Shown: piece by piece, positions 36,559 through 46,041 of the stretch
Layout of the letters: the number at the start of each line of letters is the position of its first letter
Numbering within the stretch: position 1 is the first letter of the stretch
Origin: Palsa-1447 sp036502225
GTDB taxonomy: Bacteria > Verrucomicrobiota > Verrucomicrobiia > Opitutales > Opitutaceae
Reading direction: 5' to 3'
Assembly: GCA_036502225.1 (NCBI GenBank)
Contig: DASXYY010000003.1
Span: 93,043-157,042 of the forward strand
Length of the DNA: 64,000 nt
Made by a program: the position numbers and the translations under genes
The notes under the pieces: model-generated
The model's input: the letters and a program-made list of their open reading frames with translations, nothing else
What the model was told of the DNA's origin: nothing
Database searches by the model: none

Positions 36559-39500
36559 ATGATAAGCGGCCGAAGGTCTGCCTGGCTGGCACTAGGATTT
36601 TTCCTGGCTGCCGCGTTGAGAGCGCAGAACCTGAACGTGGCGGCCTGGTATCGTTTGAATTCCGGCACGGCGGAAGATCTCAATGCGGTGGTGGCGCCGC
36701 CATCCGGGGCGTACGTCGCGGTCGGCAATGATGGCACGATCGTTGAATCGCCTGATGGGGCGGTCTGGACCGCGGAGCAGCCGGCCACGGCCAAGAATCT
36801 ATATGGAGTGGCGGTGGGCACGCCGTCCGGCGGGCAATCCCTCTTGTACGTGGCGGTGGGAGAAAATGGCACGATCCTAACCTCTCCGGACGGAATCAAC
36901 TGGACTGCCGAGATGAGCGGCACTTCGGCGGACTTGCGTGCCGTTGCCTTCGGAGGAGCGAGCGGCGGATACACGGCCGTGGGGCAGGGAGGCACCGCGA
37001 TAGTTTCACCCGATGGAATTCGTTGGAGCCCGCTCTCACTCGGTACATCGGCGGATCTGAACGCCGTGGGCACAATGCCATCCTATATGTTGCATTTTCC
37101 GCTTACGATAATCGGCGGGGCTCAAGGCACGTTGTTTGTCTTGAACACGTCCGGCGCAGTATCCACCGGCACGACCGATGAGCTAACGGTTGTCCTGAAT
37201 GACGGAACCGTGCTCGGTTCTGACGGTTTGATCGGCGGCGTTTCGATTCCGACCGACCTTCCGGTGACGCTTTGGTCATCGTCATCTGTCGGTTCGGCGG
37301 ATTTCACCGCGGGAGCATCAACGTTTCCGGGCGATTCATGGTCCGACATCGTTGTCGACGCCAACGGCACGATCTCGAGATTTCTCCATCCCGGCTCGCA
37401 GGCAATTTCGTACGGCCAGCTCCCACCGACCTCGACCTATCACGGTGTTGCCATCGGAACTGCGACGATCATCGTCGGCACGGGAGGCGCGATTTGGAGC
37501 AATGCCGGATCTGCCGGAGGTCCGCCCCCGATTGCGGGGCTCTCGCCGGGCGGTGTTCAGTTTTTTGGGCAGGATCTCGCACTATCCGTCCCGACCACCG
37601 CCGGAGCCGCTTATCAGTGGTACCTCAATGGACTGCCGATTGCGGGCGCGACCGGCTCCAACCTGCAATTGTTGAATCTGCAGTCGACTGCCGCGGGAAC
37701 CTATTCCGTGGCCGTCATCGCCGCAAATTCATCGTTGGAATCCGCAGCCACCGTCAACGTGCTCCCCTGGGCGGATTTCTCTCCGCATCTGATCGATCCG
37801 TCATTCGTCAATGCCGGCACACAGGACCCGGTCTCTGCCCAGGTGCTGAGCAATGGTGACATTCTGGTCAACGGGTCTGAACTGCTCGAGCCCTCCGGCA
37901 ACGTCATTGCGGAGGAGAATCTTTCCTCAGTGTCGCAAGTTGTGGTGCTTCCCGGCGGCCAGTGGGTGGATGAGGGCTATGAGGAAGCAAATCCCGTCCG
38001 CGTTCGCTTCAACGCCGACGGCTCCGTCGATCAAGGGTTTTCCGTTCCGCCGTCCGTGTCGCCAACGTACACCGACCATTTGGCCCTCCTTCCCAATGGC
38101 CAATTTGTCCTGTTTATCGTCTCGATCCCCAACCAGACGGTCAGATGGGTGCGGCTCAACGGCGACGGATCGATCGATGCGACATTCGCGCCTCAATCAG
38201 AGCCGATGCCCATGCCTGCGGGTCAACTGGTGACAGCGGTCGATGCTTCGGGCGAGGTGTACGTCGCGGTGTGGCAGGCCAGCGACAATATGTTCGAAAC
38301 CTGCAGTTCATCGATCTTTCGACTCCGGTCCGACTTGACGGTCGATCCGTTGTTTGCGGTGCCGAGCGGCACCTTTTCCTCTGCGCAAGTGCAACAACTT
38401 CAGGCGGTGCCGTCCGGACTGCTGTATGAAGCTTCCGCCTCCGGCGAATCCCGAGTTGGACTGCTCGGCTGGAACGGCGTTCCTGCTTCGAACTACACCG
38501 TGGCCGAAGACGTCGAAGACAACTCATTTGTCCTGCAGCCGGATGGTTCGGCGATCCTGCTGCACGGCACCATGGACTCGGTGGTCAGCCAGCATGAATA
38601 TGATCTCGAGCGCCTGACGCCCTCGGGCCAGATCGATCCGAACTACGGAGGGAAACTGGTCGGCGATCCGGAAGGTGCCGGCGGCGGCCCGCTTTCCCAA
38701 TTGGCGGTCCAACCGAATGGGCAACTGATCATTGGCGGCGAGTTCCGCCAGGTAAATCTGTTTGCGACGCCCTTTCTCGCGCGAATCTCGCCGGACACAT
38801 CGTTTGCGATGACGCATTTGGTCAATGCGTCCGCCCGCGGGCTCGTGAGCCAAATGAACCCGATGACGCTCGGCGGCTACCTCGCCGGCGGAGCGATCAC
38901 CGGTCCGCCGTCGGCGCCCTTTCTCTTTCGTGGCGTGGGACCCGCGTTGGCGGCCTATGATGTGCCCGACGCGCTCGTTGCGCCCGAGTTGAGCGTGACG
39001 TTGGGGAAAACCCCGTCGGGTACAAATCAGGGTTGGTCAACGGGGTCGTCCGCGGCCGAAGTGATGGATTTAACCAGCCAAGTGGGCGCGTTTGACCTTC
39101 CGCAGGGTTCGGCCGACTGCGCGCTCGTTGGGCAGGCGGCCGCAGGGCCGTTTTATGTGGAAATAAATGCTCTCTCGGGTGCGGGGGTGGCTCTGGCTGA
39201 AGCCTACAATGCCGGCCGGGCGCCGGAGACAGCGGCGGATTTACGTGTCGTCAACTTTTCCTGCCTCGACGAGACCGTTCCGGGATCTGGTCAGTTGACG
39301 CTTGGTTTCGTCGTCGCCGGACCGGATGTGCGCAAATACCTCATTCGTGCGGTGGGGCCAGGGCTGAAAAGTTTTCTGCCGAATGCAAGCTTGCTGGCTC
39401 AACCGGTGCTTACGCTCTTTCAAGGTAGCAGCGCGCTGGCATCGAATCAGAACATCGCGGTCAACGGAGATTCGCGCAGCGTTTACCTGGCCGGGAATCA

Positions 39501-39642
39501 AGTGGGGGCGTTCGCCTTGCCGTCCGGCAGCGCCGATTCCGCCCTGCTGGTTGATTTGCCGGCCGGCGCCTACACAGCGCTGGCAACCGGAGCGAATGGC
39601 ACGAGCGGCACCGTATTGCTCGAAGTCTATGAGGTGCCATGA
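36559..39642 (+). CDS. large secreted delta-60/Ig-like protein with tandem C-terminal domain
   Basis: 1027 aa with a signal peptide (1-22, ending ALRAQ). Order: WD/BNR-like repeats around VAVGNDGTIVESPDGAVWTA (about 50-170, three similar units), an Ig-like segment (about 330-395; YQWYLNGLPIAGATGSNLQL), delta-60-type repeats with DPSFVNAG-like and NADGSVDQGF phrases (about 400-750), and two copies of a ~135-residue domain (about 755-890 and 890-1027; FRGVGPALAAYDV and IRAVGPGLKSFLP, both closing with an AE.YNAG or LLEVYEVP strand). The same domain pair ends the protein at 43272. Presumably exported and surface-associated; function unknown. Confidence 0.8.
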   Translation: MISGRRSAWLALGFFLAAALRAQNLNVAAWYRLNSGTAEDLNAVVAPPSGAYVAVGNDGTIVESPDGAVWTAEQPATAKNLYGVAVGTPSGGQSLLYVAVGENGTILTSPDGINWTAEMSGTSADLRAVAFGGASGGYTAVGQGGTAIVSPDGIRWSPLSLGTSADLNAVGTMPSYMLHFPLTIIGGAQGTLFVLNTSGAVSTGTTDELTVVLNDGTVLGSDGLIGGVSIPTDLPVTLWSSSSVGSADFTAGASTFPGDSWSDIVVDANGTISRFLHPGSQAISYGQLPPTSTYHGVAIGTATIIVGTGGAIWSNAGSAGGPPPIAGLSPGGVQFFGQDLALSVPTTAGAAYQWYLNGLPIAGATGSNLQLLNLQSTAAGTYSVAVIAANSSLESAATVNVLPWADFSPHLIDPSFVNAGTQDPVSAQVLSNGDILVNGSELLEPSGNVIAEENLSSVSQVVVLPGGQWVDEGYEEANPVRVRFNADGSVDQGFSVPPSVSPTYTDHLALLPNGQFVLFIVSIPNQTVRWVRLNGDGSIDATFAPQSEPMPMPAGQLVTAVDASGEVYVAVWQASDNMFETCSSSIFRLRSDLTVDPLFAVPSGTFSSAQVQQLQAVPSGLLYEASASGESRVGLLGWNGVPASNYTVAEDVEDNSFVLQPDGSAILLHGTMDSVVSQHEYDLERLTPSGQIDPNYGGKLVGDPEGAGGGPLSQLAVQPNGQLIIGGEFRQVNLFATPFLARISPDTSFAMTHLVNASARGLVSQMNPMTLGGYLAGGAITGPPSAPFLFRGVGPALAAYDVPDALVAPELSVTLGKTPSGTNQGWSTGSSAAEVMDLTSQVGAFDLPQGSADCALVGQAAAGPFYVEINALSGAGVALAEAYNAGRAPETAADLRVVNFSCLDETVPGSGQLTLGFVVAGPDVRKYLIRAVGPGLKSFLPNASLLAQPVLTLFQGSSALASNQNIAVNGDSRSVYLAGNQVGAFALPSGSADSALLVDLPAGAYTALATGANGTSGTVLLEVYEVP

Positions 39643-39665
39643 GTCGGCGGGTTCGTCGGTTTTAG

Positions 39666-39695
39666 GGTGAAGCGCATTGTCCCAGGCGCTTCACC
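39666..39695. repeat. family A single REP, diverged (A8)
   Basis: GGTGAAGCGCATTGTCCCAG then GCGCTTCACC. The outer stem carries compensatory changes (GGAG has become GAAG, CTCC has become CTTC), so the hairpin is kept while the tetranucleotide is lost. It is followed by TGCAAAGTTGCAGC, matching the flank of A7; the two copies bracket the secreted protein gene. Confidence 0.65.
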
Positions 39696-39718
39696 TGCAA
39701 AGTTGCAGCCAAGTACGC

Positions 39719-40837
39719 TCAGTGCGAATCGCCAAAGCGATCGCGCAATGCCGTCGCGCGCCGCTCGAAGACCTCGTACCAGAAGCCCGATAAGACGATC
39801 GTTCCCAATATCAGCCCCGCGAACCCGAGCCATCCTTGCATTTCAGACGTCTGCGACGCGGGCACCAGCTTCCGCGTGAGCAGCAAGAGAACAGGCAGGT
39901 TGATGAAGTACATCGCGTACGACCATCGCGCCAATAGTTCGACTGGCTTGGCCGCCCAACCGGCGTAGTTGCCCCAGCGGACCGCGTAGGGGAAGAGCAG
40001 CACCAGCCCGAGAGAGAACAAGTTGAATCGGAACGTGCGGGCGAAAAAGGTCTCGTTGTTCGCGCCGTACCAATAGAGCGTGCAGTAGCAGAACCCGAAG
40101 AGGGCGATTCCCGCCAGGGCCTTGAGGCGCGGAATGCTCTGGAACCAAGTGGGCCGGCGGTCCGCCAGCCACGCGGCGAAGATGCCCGTCATCAACGCGT
40201 CGAAGCGCAGGACGACTACTTCGCGCATCACGTTGGCCCAATCGTTGGCCGGGTGGACGGCGTAGACCAAACGCAGGACCGTCGACAGCACGTACAGCGC
40301 CGCGCCCGCCGTTAGAAACGCCCGGTCGAACGACCAGCGAAGTTGCAGGAGAATCCACGTCGCGAAGGGGAACAGCAGATAAAACCATTCCTCGATCGAG
40401 AGGCTCCACGATTCGGGAAAGAAGACGACGTGGTTGCCGGTCAGATTCTGCAAAAAAACCAGGAAGGGGGGAAGCGTCGCCAAGGCCCCAAAGAACACCA
40501 CGTTAAGCCCGAGAAACACGTAGTAGTTGGGCAAGGTGCGGAACCACCGGCGCACATAAAACCGGCCTAACTCCCGGCCTCGAGTCAGCCGGTCTCCGAT
40601 GCGCAGCAGCAGTCCGCCAATGAGAAAACCGCTCAAGACGAAGAACAGCTCGACGCCCATCGACCCGGCATGCCCCAGGTGATACAAGTGCAGCGTGAAT
40701 CCGCCCAGCGGCAGCGCCGGCGTCCACGGGTAGATAAAGTAGAACCCGTGCGCGAGGACGACGCCCGCGATGGCCAGGCAACGCAGAGCGTCCAACCCGA
40801 AATTGCGGCGAGACTTCACGCCGCCGCCGATATACAC
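39719..40837 (-). CDS. membrane acyltransferase (OafA/YrhL, Acyl_transf_3 family)
   Basis: 372 aa, about ten helices. The N-terminal block NFGLDALRCLAIAGVVLAHG has the conserved Arg and catalytic His of this family, and FFVLSGFLIGGLLLR is its second signature. The enzymes O-acetylate sugars of LPS, peptidoglycan or other surface glycans, or acylate small molecules. Its neighbours (two methyltransferases and a GT92-like enzyme) favour glycan decoration. Confidence 0.9.
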   Translation of the reverse strand: MYIGGGVKSRRNFGLDALRCLAIAGVVLAHGFYFIYPWTPALPLGGFTLHLYHLGHAGSMGVELFFVLSGFLIGGLLLRIGDRLTRGRELGRFYVRRWFRTLPNYYVFLGLNVVFFGALATLPPFLVFLQNLTGNHVVFFPESWSLSIEEWFYLLFPFATWILLQLRWSFDRAFLTAGAALYVLSTVLRLVYAVHPANDWANVMREVVVLRFDALMTGIFAAWLADRRPTWFQSIPRLKALAGIALFGFCYCTLYWYGANNETFFARTFRFNLFSLGLVLLFPYAVRWGNYAGWAAKPVELLARWSYAMYFINLPVLLLLTRKLVPASQTSEMQGWLGFAGLILGTIVLSGFWYEVFERRATALRDRFGDSH

Positions 40838-40874
40838 ACTTGCGTTTCTTGCGCTAGCACCCGTTCGATTCTGA

Positions 40875-41591
40875 ATGCATCCGTCGTACTACGTCAAAAC
40901 CTATGCCGCTCATCTGGAGGCTTTGCGGCAGCGGCACGGCGAGGCGGAGGCCATGGAGCAGCTGGTCGGAGGCGCCGACCACTGGGTGGGGATGCTGGAA
41001 TACGGCACCCTCCTGAATTTGGGACTGCAACCGGACGCGACGATTGTGGATGTGGGCTGCGGCACGGGTCGGTTCGCGCACCGGCTGTCGGAAGCCGCCT
41101 TTGCTGGCCGCTACGTCGGGACGGATATCCTGCCGGACATTGTCAATTATGCGCGCCAGCGCATCGCCCGTGCGGACTGGACCTTCGCCGTCGCAGTGGC
41201 GCCGCCTTTGCCGATCGAGGTGGGCTCGGCCGATTGGGTGACCTTTTTCAGCGTCTTTACCCACATCGCCGATGCCGACATCTACCTGTATTTGCAGGAG
41301 GCCAAGCGCCTGCTGAAACCCGGCGGCCGGGTGGTCTTTTCGTTCCTCGATTTCGGATTGGCGGACCATTGGCCAGTGTTCGAGCAATCGCTGGCCAATC
41401 GCAGCGAGGACGGGCCGCTCAATAGGTTTCTGGGCAAGGACACCATCCGCCATTGGTCCGACCGGCTCGGCCTTCGGATCGAGGCGTGGCATGACGGCAA
41501 TGAACCCTGGATCAAGCTGTCGCCCCCGAATGTCCTCCACGATCTGAGCGCGCCGTTTTGGCAGTCGATCGCCGTCTTGAGGGCGAGTTGA
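40875..41591 (+). CDS. class I SAM-dependent methyltransferase
   Basis: 238 aa. SAM motif I is VDVGCGTGRFA at 58-68, followed by GTDIL near 82 and PPLPIEVGSADWVTFFSVFT (post-I strand), then LKPGGRVVFSFLD. The N-terminal YYVKTYAAHLEAL helix is shared with methyltransferases found in polysaccharide clusters. Divergent from the acyltransferase by 37 bp. The acceptor is unknown, perhaps a sugar or a lipid carrier. Confidence 0.87.
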   Translation: MHPSYYVKTYAAHLEALRQRHGEAEAMEQLVGGADHWVGMLEYGTLLNLGLQPDATIVDVGCGTGRFAHRLSEAAFAGRYVGTDILPDIVNYARQRIARADWTFAVAVAPPLPIEVGSADWVTFFSVFTHIADADIYLYLQEAKRLLKPGGRVVFSFLDFGLADHWPVFEQSLANRSEDGPLNRFLGKDTIRHWSDRLGLRIEAWHDGNEPWIKLSPPNVLHDLSAPFWQSIAVLRAS

Positions 41592-42331
41592 CGGGCGTTC
41601 CTCGATCCGCTTCTCTGTCGCGCTTGGAATTGGACGCTGCAACCATCGCCGGAGAAGTGGACCGCCTCGGTCCCTGGATCACCGGATTCACCGCCGCCGG
41701 GCAAAACTATGGCGGCCAATATTACGCGGAGTACGACACCCGCATCCAGGCGTTCCTAGGCTGGCTGGGCGATCGGCGCGGCAAGATTGGCCGCGTGCTG
41801 GAATGCGGCTGCCTGGAAGGCGGACATACTTCGGCATTGGCGAAGGCGATGCCGCAGGCCCAAGTCGTCGCGACCGATGCGCGGCAGTCGAATCTGGAGA
41901 AGGCCGCCTTGCTCACGCGAATTCGCAATTACCAGAACGTCCGGTTTTTCCCGGACGATTTGGAGGAGCCGGCCGCGAGCCTGCGCGACAACTACGATGC
42001 CATCGTCTGCATCGGGCTTCTTTACCACCTGCGTCATCCGGAAGTCTTTTTGGCGCGCGCGGCCAAGAGCGCGCCCGTCCTGTGGCTGTGGACGATCTAT
42101 TGCGCGGAATCCGCCGTCGCCGTGTCGGAAAACGATTACCGTGGACGCATGCACGGCGAACCCACCGCCCACCCGCTCAGCGGCATGCGTGAGCAGTCAT
42201 TTTTCCCGACGCTCGGCAGCCTGGTCGAAATGACCCTGGCCGCCGGTTATCAGCGGGTGGAGATCGTTGACCGCGAGATCACGAAGAACGGCAACGGGCC
42301 GGCCGTGATGTTTTGTGCGTCGCGAGGCTGA
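41588..42331 (+). CDS. second SAM-dependent methyltransferase
   Basis: 247 aa from the TTG at 41588, which overlaps the upstream stop as TTGA; a TTG at 41558 would add ten residues. SAM motif I reads VLECGCLEGGHTSALA, a variant with Cys in place of the usual Gly pattern, followed by VVATDAR. The fold of FPDDLEEPAASLRDNYDAIV and CIGLLYHLRHPEVFL resembles the tRNA (cmo5U)/CmoB-like and DUF1698 type and sugar methyltransferase groups. Coupled to the preceding methyltransferase, so both may act on one glycan. Confidence 0.8.
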   Translation: MTGVPRSASLSRLELDAATIAGEVDRLGPWITGFTAAGQNYGGQYYAEYDTRIQAFLGWLGDRRGKIGRVLECGCLEGGHTSALAKAMPQAQVVATDARQSNLEKAALLTRIRNYQNVRFFPDDLEEPAASLRDNYDAIVCIGLLYHLRHPEVFLARAAKSAPVLWLWTIYCAESAVAVSENDYRGRMHGEPTAHPLSGMREQSFFPTLGSLVEMTLAAGYQRVEIVDREITKNGNGPAVMFCASRG

Positions 42332-42337
42332 ATTGTC

Positions 42338-43192
42338 TCAGCCGAAAGGGGCCGAGAGCTCGCGCAGTGACGCCTCGACCTGGTCCGCATAGCGGGCGGC
42401 GATCCAGTCTTCGACCTCGTTCCATCGATCGGCCTCCAACTGCCGCCATTGGGTGATTGGCAGCGCGGACACCTTGCCCGTGTCCACGGTGATCTTTCGG
42501 CCGCGGCGCTCCTCCATCTCCTCGATCGATTTGGTCAGGTAATGGTTGATGCGGAGAATCTTGGCCTGAGGGTAGGGGTGCAGCGCCTCGTTGAGAGGCT
42601 TCTCGTTTTCGTCCACCACGCATTCACCCGGCACGCAATGAAACAGGTGCGCGGACGCGATCGGATGGATGACCTTGGCCGGATTGACGATGCACTTCAC
42701 GTGCCGGTCGGGATAGCTCATTCGGCGCACATAGTTGCGGACCACCAGCCCGGGCGGCCGCGTCTGATGCCCGGACGATCCGTACAGCATCCACGGCACC
42801 GCCACTCCGGCGTAGCGTTCGTAGCGCGCCAGCACCTGGCTGAGGGGCACTTCTTCGACCGGAAAGAGAAACTCGTCGTCATCGTTGAACGTCAGCCAGC
42901 GCGTCCGCGGTCCATAGTTGCGCAAGCAATGCTGATACATCGGCAGTTGCACGGCCTTGCCCGGGAAATCAATCACGGTCGCCAAGCCGCGGCGGACGTA
43001 CGGCTCGACGATGGGCTGCCAGTGGTCGCTCGACTCGTTATTGTAGAGGTAGAAGTGCTCGACCCCCTGGATCGAATGGAAAGCCAGCCACTCGGCCAGG
43101 TACAGGGCCGAGTCCTTGAAGGTGAGGCAGGCGCTCAGATAAGCACGGTTGGGCACTGCGCCCACCGAACCGGCCTGGACCATATACGTCAA
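42338..43192 (-). CDS. glycosyltransferase family 92-like protein
   Basis: 284 aa, GT-A fold. It begins with AYLSACLTFKDSALYLAEWL followed by HSIQGVEHFYLYNNESSD, the GT92/DUF23 opening. The DxD-type metal site is NDDDEF at 103-108. HYLTKS near 222 is also conserved. Members transfer hexoses, often galactose, to glycans. It lies 6 bp from the convergent methyltransferase gene and probably belongs to the same surface-glycan set. Confidence 0.85.
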   Translation of the reverse strand: MTYMVQAGSVGAVPNRAYLSACLTFKDSALYLAEWLAFHSIQGVEHFYLYNNESSDHWQPIVEPYVRRGLATVIDFPGKAVQLPMYQHCLRNYGPRTRWLTFNDDDEFLFPVEEVPLSQVLARYERYAGVAVPWMLYGSSGHQTRPPGLVVRNYVRRMSYPDRHVKCIVNPAKVIHPIASAHLFHCVPGECVVDENEKPLNEALHPYPQAKILRINHYLTKSIEEMEERRGRKITVDTGKVSALPITQWRQLEADRWNEVEDWIAARYADQVEASLRELSAPFG

Positions 43193-43271
43193 GCGATCAG
43201 GGGCTGGGACGAAATTGTCAGAAAGTCATTCTGACGTTGCGGGGCAAGCCTCCCGCAGCAAAGTGCCGGAC

Positions 43272-45395
43272 ATGTCCCCGTGCCAAAAGACAACTCGGCC
43301 GGTTCTTCTGATGGCCGTTGTGTTCGCGACGCTCGCTGCCGTAGGGAGGGCGCAATCGCCACAAGCCCAGCCAAAATCCTCAATTTACGCGGGCACCAGG
43401 CCTGGGTTGGTTGACACCGGATTTCAACCGCCGCTGGCTGCCGACTACTATTTCGAGGATATGAGCGAGCAGGCTCTGTTGCCTTCGGGGGATATCGTCG
43501 TGGGATCGACCTGGTTTCACGACGACGGGTCGATCAACTCCTCGTTCAATCCAAATATCCAGCCGTTCTACGACTTGGTTCAACCCGATGGCCGTCTCGT
43601 TCTGGTCGGGATCAGCACGGTGAATGGATGGCTACAGGGGGAGTTTCCAGCGGCCTCGTTGCGATTCAATACCGATGGTTCGCCGGATGTCTCCTGGGTC
43701 CCGGATGCCGGCGTCCAAGGAAACCTGTTTGGAGAGGACGCCGAGCCGTCGATTGCCCTGTCGTCGGGCGGTTTTCTGTCCATTTCACCGACGGGAGTGG
43801 TGGTACGATTGGTATCCAGCGGACAACGAGACGACGTTTACGGCGCCCAACAATTGATGAGCACGGGAGAAGCGCCGGTGAACTTCATTCCGAATTTTTC
43901 CTACTTTTGGCAGCCAATTATTTCGGCGGCGGACCCGGGGACCGGCTGTATCTGGGCGGCGGTCAGCCTGCCCAGTGGGCACTTCATCTTCCGGTTTCTG
44001 GCGGATGGAGATCTGGACCCTTCGATCGCGCCCGTAGCGGTGCCGCTTAATATCGAAGGCATGAGGGCGGAGGACGGTCGGCTCGCGTATTTTGGGACAA
44101 CCTTGGATGATGGCAACTTCACGGCGGGCCGCCTGAATGCCGATGGCCCCTCGGACCCGAACTACCGCACGTTCTCCCTGCCCGCGTATTATGTTCGCGC
44201 CGCGGCCTACGATGCCGTCGGGGCCCTTTATCTCGACTTTTCCGAGGGGGCGCCGCTCGAGCTGATCGTGCCGGATTCCTTGCCGTCCGCTCCCAACGAC
44301 GTGCCCTGGCCGGGGCTCGCACCGTATCCGGCGTTGGCCGCCTTCAATCAGACGTACCGAGAAGGCATTGTACGGTTCGATTCGCAGGGTCGGTTCGATC
44401 CGGCCTTCTCCTTGAATCTGGATGGGACCTGGCCGCCGACCGAAGCGACGGCGGATGTGGACATCCACTGGATGGGCTTCGCGCCCAGCGGGCAGTTGTA
44501 TGTGGCTGGGCTGTTTTCGGCCGTGGCGGGAGTGCCGAGCCCGGGAGTCGCCCGCCTGAATTTGTCCGCCGCGAGCCAGACGGCGATCCTCGCGAACTTT
44601 TCCGCCCGCGGGGCCGCCGGTCCGGGCGCGGCCGCGCTGACCGGGGGCCTCGTGATCGGCAACCATGGCTCGAAATCGGTGCTCTGGCGGGGCGTGGGAC
44701 CCACTCTTTCAGGCTACGGCGTAGCCGGCCCGCTTCCGGATCCGAAACTCAATCTCTATGGCGCCAACGGGCAACTCGTCGGTTCCGATGTGAATTGGTC
44801 GCTGTCGCCGAACGCCGCCGCCATCGCCGCGGCCGCGACCGCGGTGGGAGCATTTGCCTTGCCCGGGGGATCGGGCGATGCGGCCCTCCTCCTGACCACG
44901 AATCCGGGCACGAGCACGTTCTCCGTCACGGGCGCCTCGGGCGACGGCGGCACGGCCTTGCTGGAGGTGTACGATGCCGATACGCCACCGCTGACGACGA
45001 CCGCGGCTCAATTCATTAACCTGTCTGCCCGCGGGATCGTCTCTTCAGGTCGACCGTTGGTGGGCGGGTTTGTCGTCACACAGGGCAATACCAAGCGAAT
45101 TCTGATTCGGGCCGTGGGACCGACCTTGTCGCAATTTGGGATCGGCAACGCATTATCCGATCCGGTGCTGTCGCTCTATCAGGGCCAAGAGCTGATCGCC
45201 ACCGAGCAGGGGTGGGGGACCTGGCAGTCGCTTCTGCAGCCGACCTTTGCCGCAGTCGGGGCGTTTTCTCTGCCCGCCAACAGCGCGGATTCGGCTTTGG
45301 TGCTTGCCTTGCCTCCGGGTGCCTACACCGCGCAGGTGACCAGCGCCAGCGGGGCGACGGGCGAGACGATGGTGGAGCTGTATGCGGTGCCGTAA
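43272..45395 (+). CDS. secreted delta-60-like protein with tandem C-terminal domain, paralogue of 36559
   Basis: 707 aa from the ATG at 43272; a signal peptide ends near residue 26 (AVGRAQ). Delta-60-type repeats (DPSIAP, NADGPSDPNYR, DSQGRFDPAFSL phrases) fill 40-430. The last ~280 residues are two copies of the ~135-aa domain seen in the protein at 36559: WRGVGPTLSGYGVAGPLPDP ... TALLEVYDA and IRAVGPTLSQFGIGNALSDP ... MVELYAVP. It lacks the BNR and Ig parts of its paralogue. Function unknown; likely exported. Confidence 0.8.
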   Translation: MSPCQKTTRPVLLMAVVFATLAAVGRAQSPQAQPKSSIYAGTRPGLVDTGFQPPLAADYYFEDMSEQALLPSGDIVVGSTWFHDDGSINSSFNPNIQPFYDLVQPDGRLVLVGISTVNGWLQGEFPAASLRFNTDGSPDVSWVPDAGVQGNLFGEDAEPSIALSSGGFLSISPTGVVVRLVSSGQRDDVYGAQQLMSTGEAPVNFIPNFSYFWQPIISAADPGTGCIWAAVSLPSGHFIFRFLADGDLDPSIAPVAVPLNIEGMRAEDGRLAYFGTTLDDGNFTAGRLNADGPSDPNYRTFSLPAYYVRAAAYDAVGALYLDFSEGAPLELIVPDSLPSAPNDVPWPGLAPYPALAAFNQTYREGIVRFDSQGRFDPAFSLNLDGTWPPTEATADVDIHWMGFAPSGQLYVAGLFSAVAGVPSPGVARLNLSAASQTAILANFSARGAAGPGAAALTGGLVIGNHGSKSVLWRGVGPTLSGYGVAGPLPDPKLNLYGANGQLVGSDVNWSLSPNAAAIAAAATAVGAFALPGGSGDAALLLTTNPGTSTFSVTGASGDGGTALLEVYDADTPPLTTTAAQFINLSARGIVSSGRPLVGGFVVTQGNTKRILIRAVGPTLSQFGIGNALSDPVLSLYQGQELIATEQGWGTWQSLLQPTFAAVGAFSLPANSADSALVLALPPGAYTAQVTSASGATGETMVELYAVP

Positions 45396-45417
45396 TCGGA
45401 GCGGCCGGGATGGTCGC

Positions 45418-45492
45418 GCTGTAGCCGGGGCGGTGACCCGGGCAGTTCCGCTTTCGACGTCCAAACAGCGCGTGGGGACCACGCGCTCCACC
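45418..45492. repeat. hybrid REPIN: family B left REP plus family A right REP (H1)
   Basis: The left half is GCTGTAGCCGGGGCGGTGAC with a CCCGGG hairpin (family B, GTAG). The spacer CAGTTCCGCTTTCGACGTCC leads into AACAGCGCGTGGGGACCA and CGCGCTCCACC (family A, CTCC). A stray second B-like right half (GCCCCCGGCT) follows at about 45500. Compared in reverse complement, this is the same hybrid as the element at 53441. Confidence 0.8.
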
Positions 45493-45553
45493 TCGGGTAA
45501 GCCCCCGGCTTGTCGCTTGCGCTGACGGGCTGAGTGCCGCAGCGTGGGCTTCC

Positions 45554-46030
45554 TTAGCTTTGGGGCCTGGCTGTCGCTCCAAGTTCTTTGATCCCAAGCA
45601 GCGGGCTAAAGCCGCTGCGGCCAGACTTGGAGAGGAAAGTCCGGACACCACAGGGCAGGATGCTGCACGAGCTTCACGGCAAGTGCAGGCGCCGCGGTTC
45701 AAGCCGCGTGCGACGGATAGTGTCACAGAAAACAAACTACCCGCCATCGCCCCTTGGGCGCGGCGGGAAAAGGTGAAAAGGTGGAGTAAAAGCCCACCGC
45801 GCCGGCCGTGAGGCCGGCGGCAGGAAAAACCCCGTCCGGTGCAAGACTAAATAAGAGACTGGACGGCCCGTCCGATAGTCTCGGGTAAGTCGCATCCGAT
45901 GGCGCAGCGCGCAAGCGCCGCAGCCTCGTGACGGGGCCGCAAGGCCCCGAGAGAAATGCCAGCCGAATCTGCCGCGCCCGCAAGGGTGATGGTGGAGGAA
46001 CAGAATCCGGCTTAACGGCCCCAAAGCTAA
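45554..46030 (+). ncRNA. rnpB: RNase P RNA, bacterial class A
   Basis: 477 nt. Helix P1 closes perfectly: TTAGCTTTGGGGCC at 45554-45567 pairs with GGCCCCAAAGCTAA at 46017-46030. The universally conserved blocks are in place: GAGGAAAGTCCGG near 45630, ACAGAAAACAAACTACC near 45723, AGTAAAAGCCCACCGCG near 45785, GGTGCAAGACTAAATAAGAG, and CAGAATCCGGCTTA near 46001. It is the catalytic subunit that matures tRNA 5' ends. It is longer than the ~377 nt E. coli RNA, with extended peripheral helices. Confidence 0.97.
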
Positions 46031-46041
46031 GAGCGGGCCTA

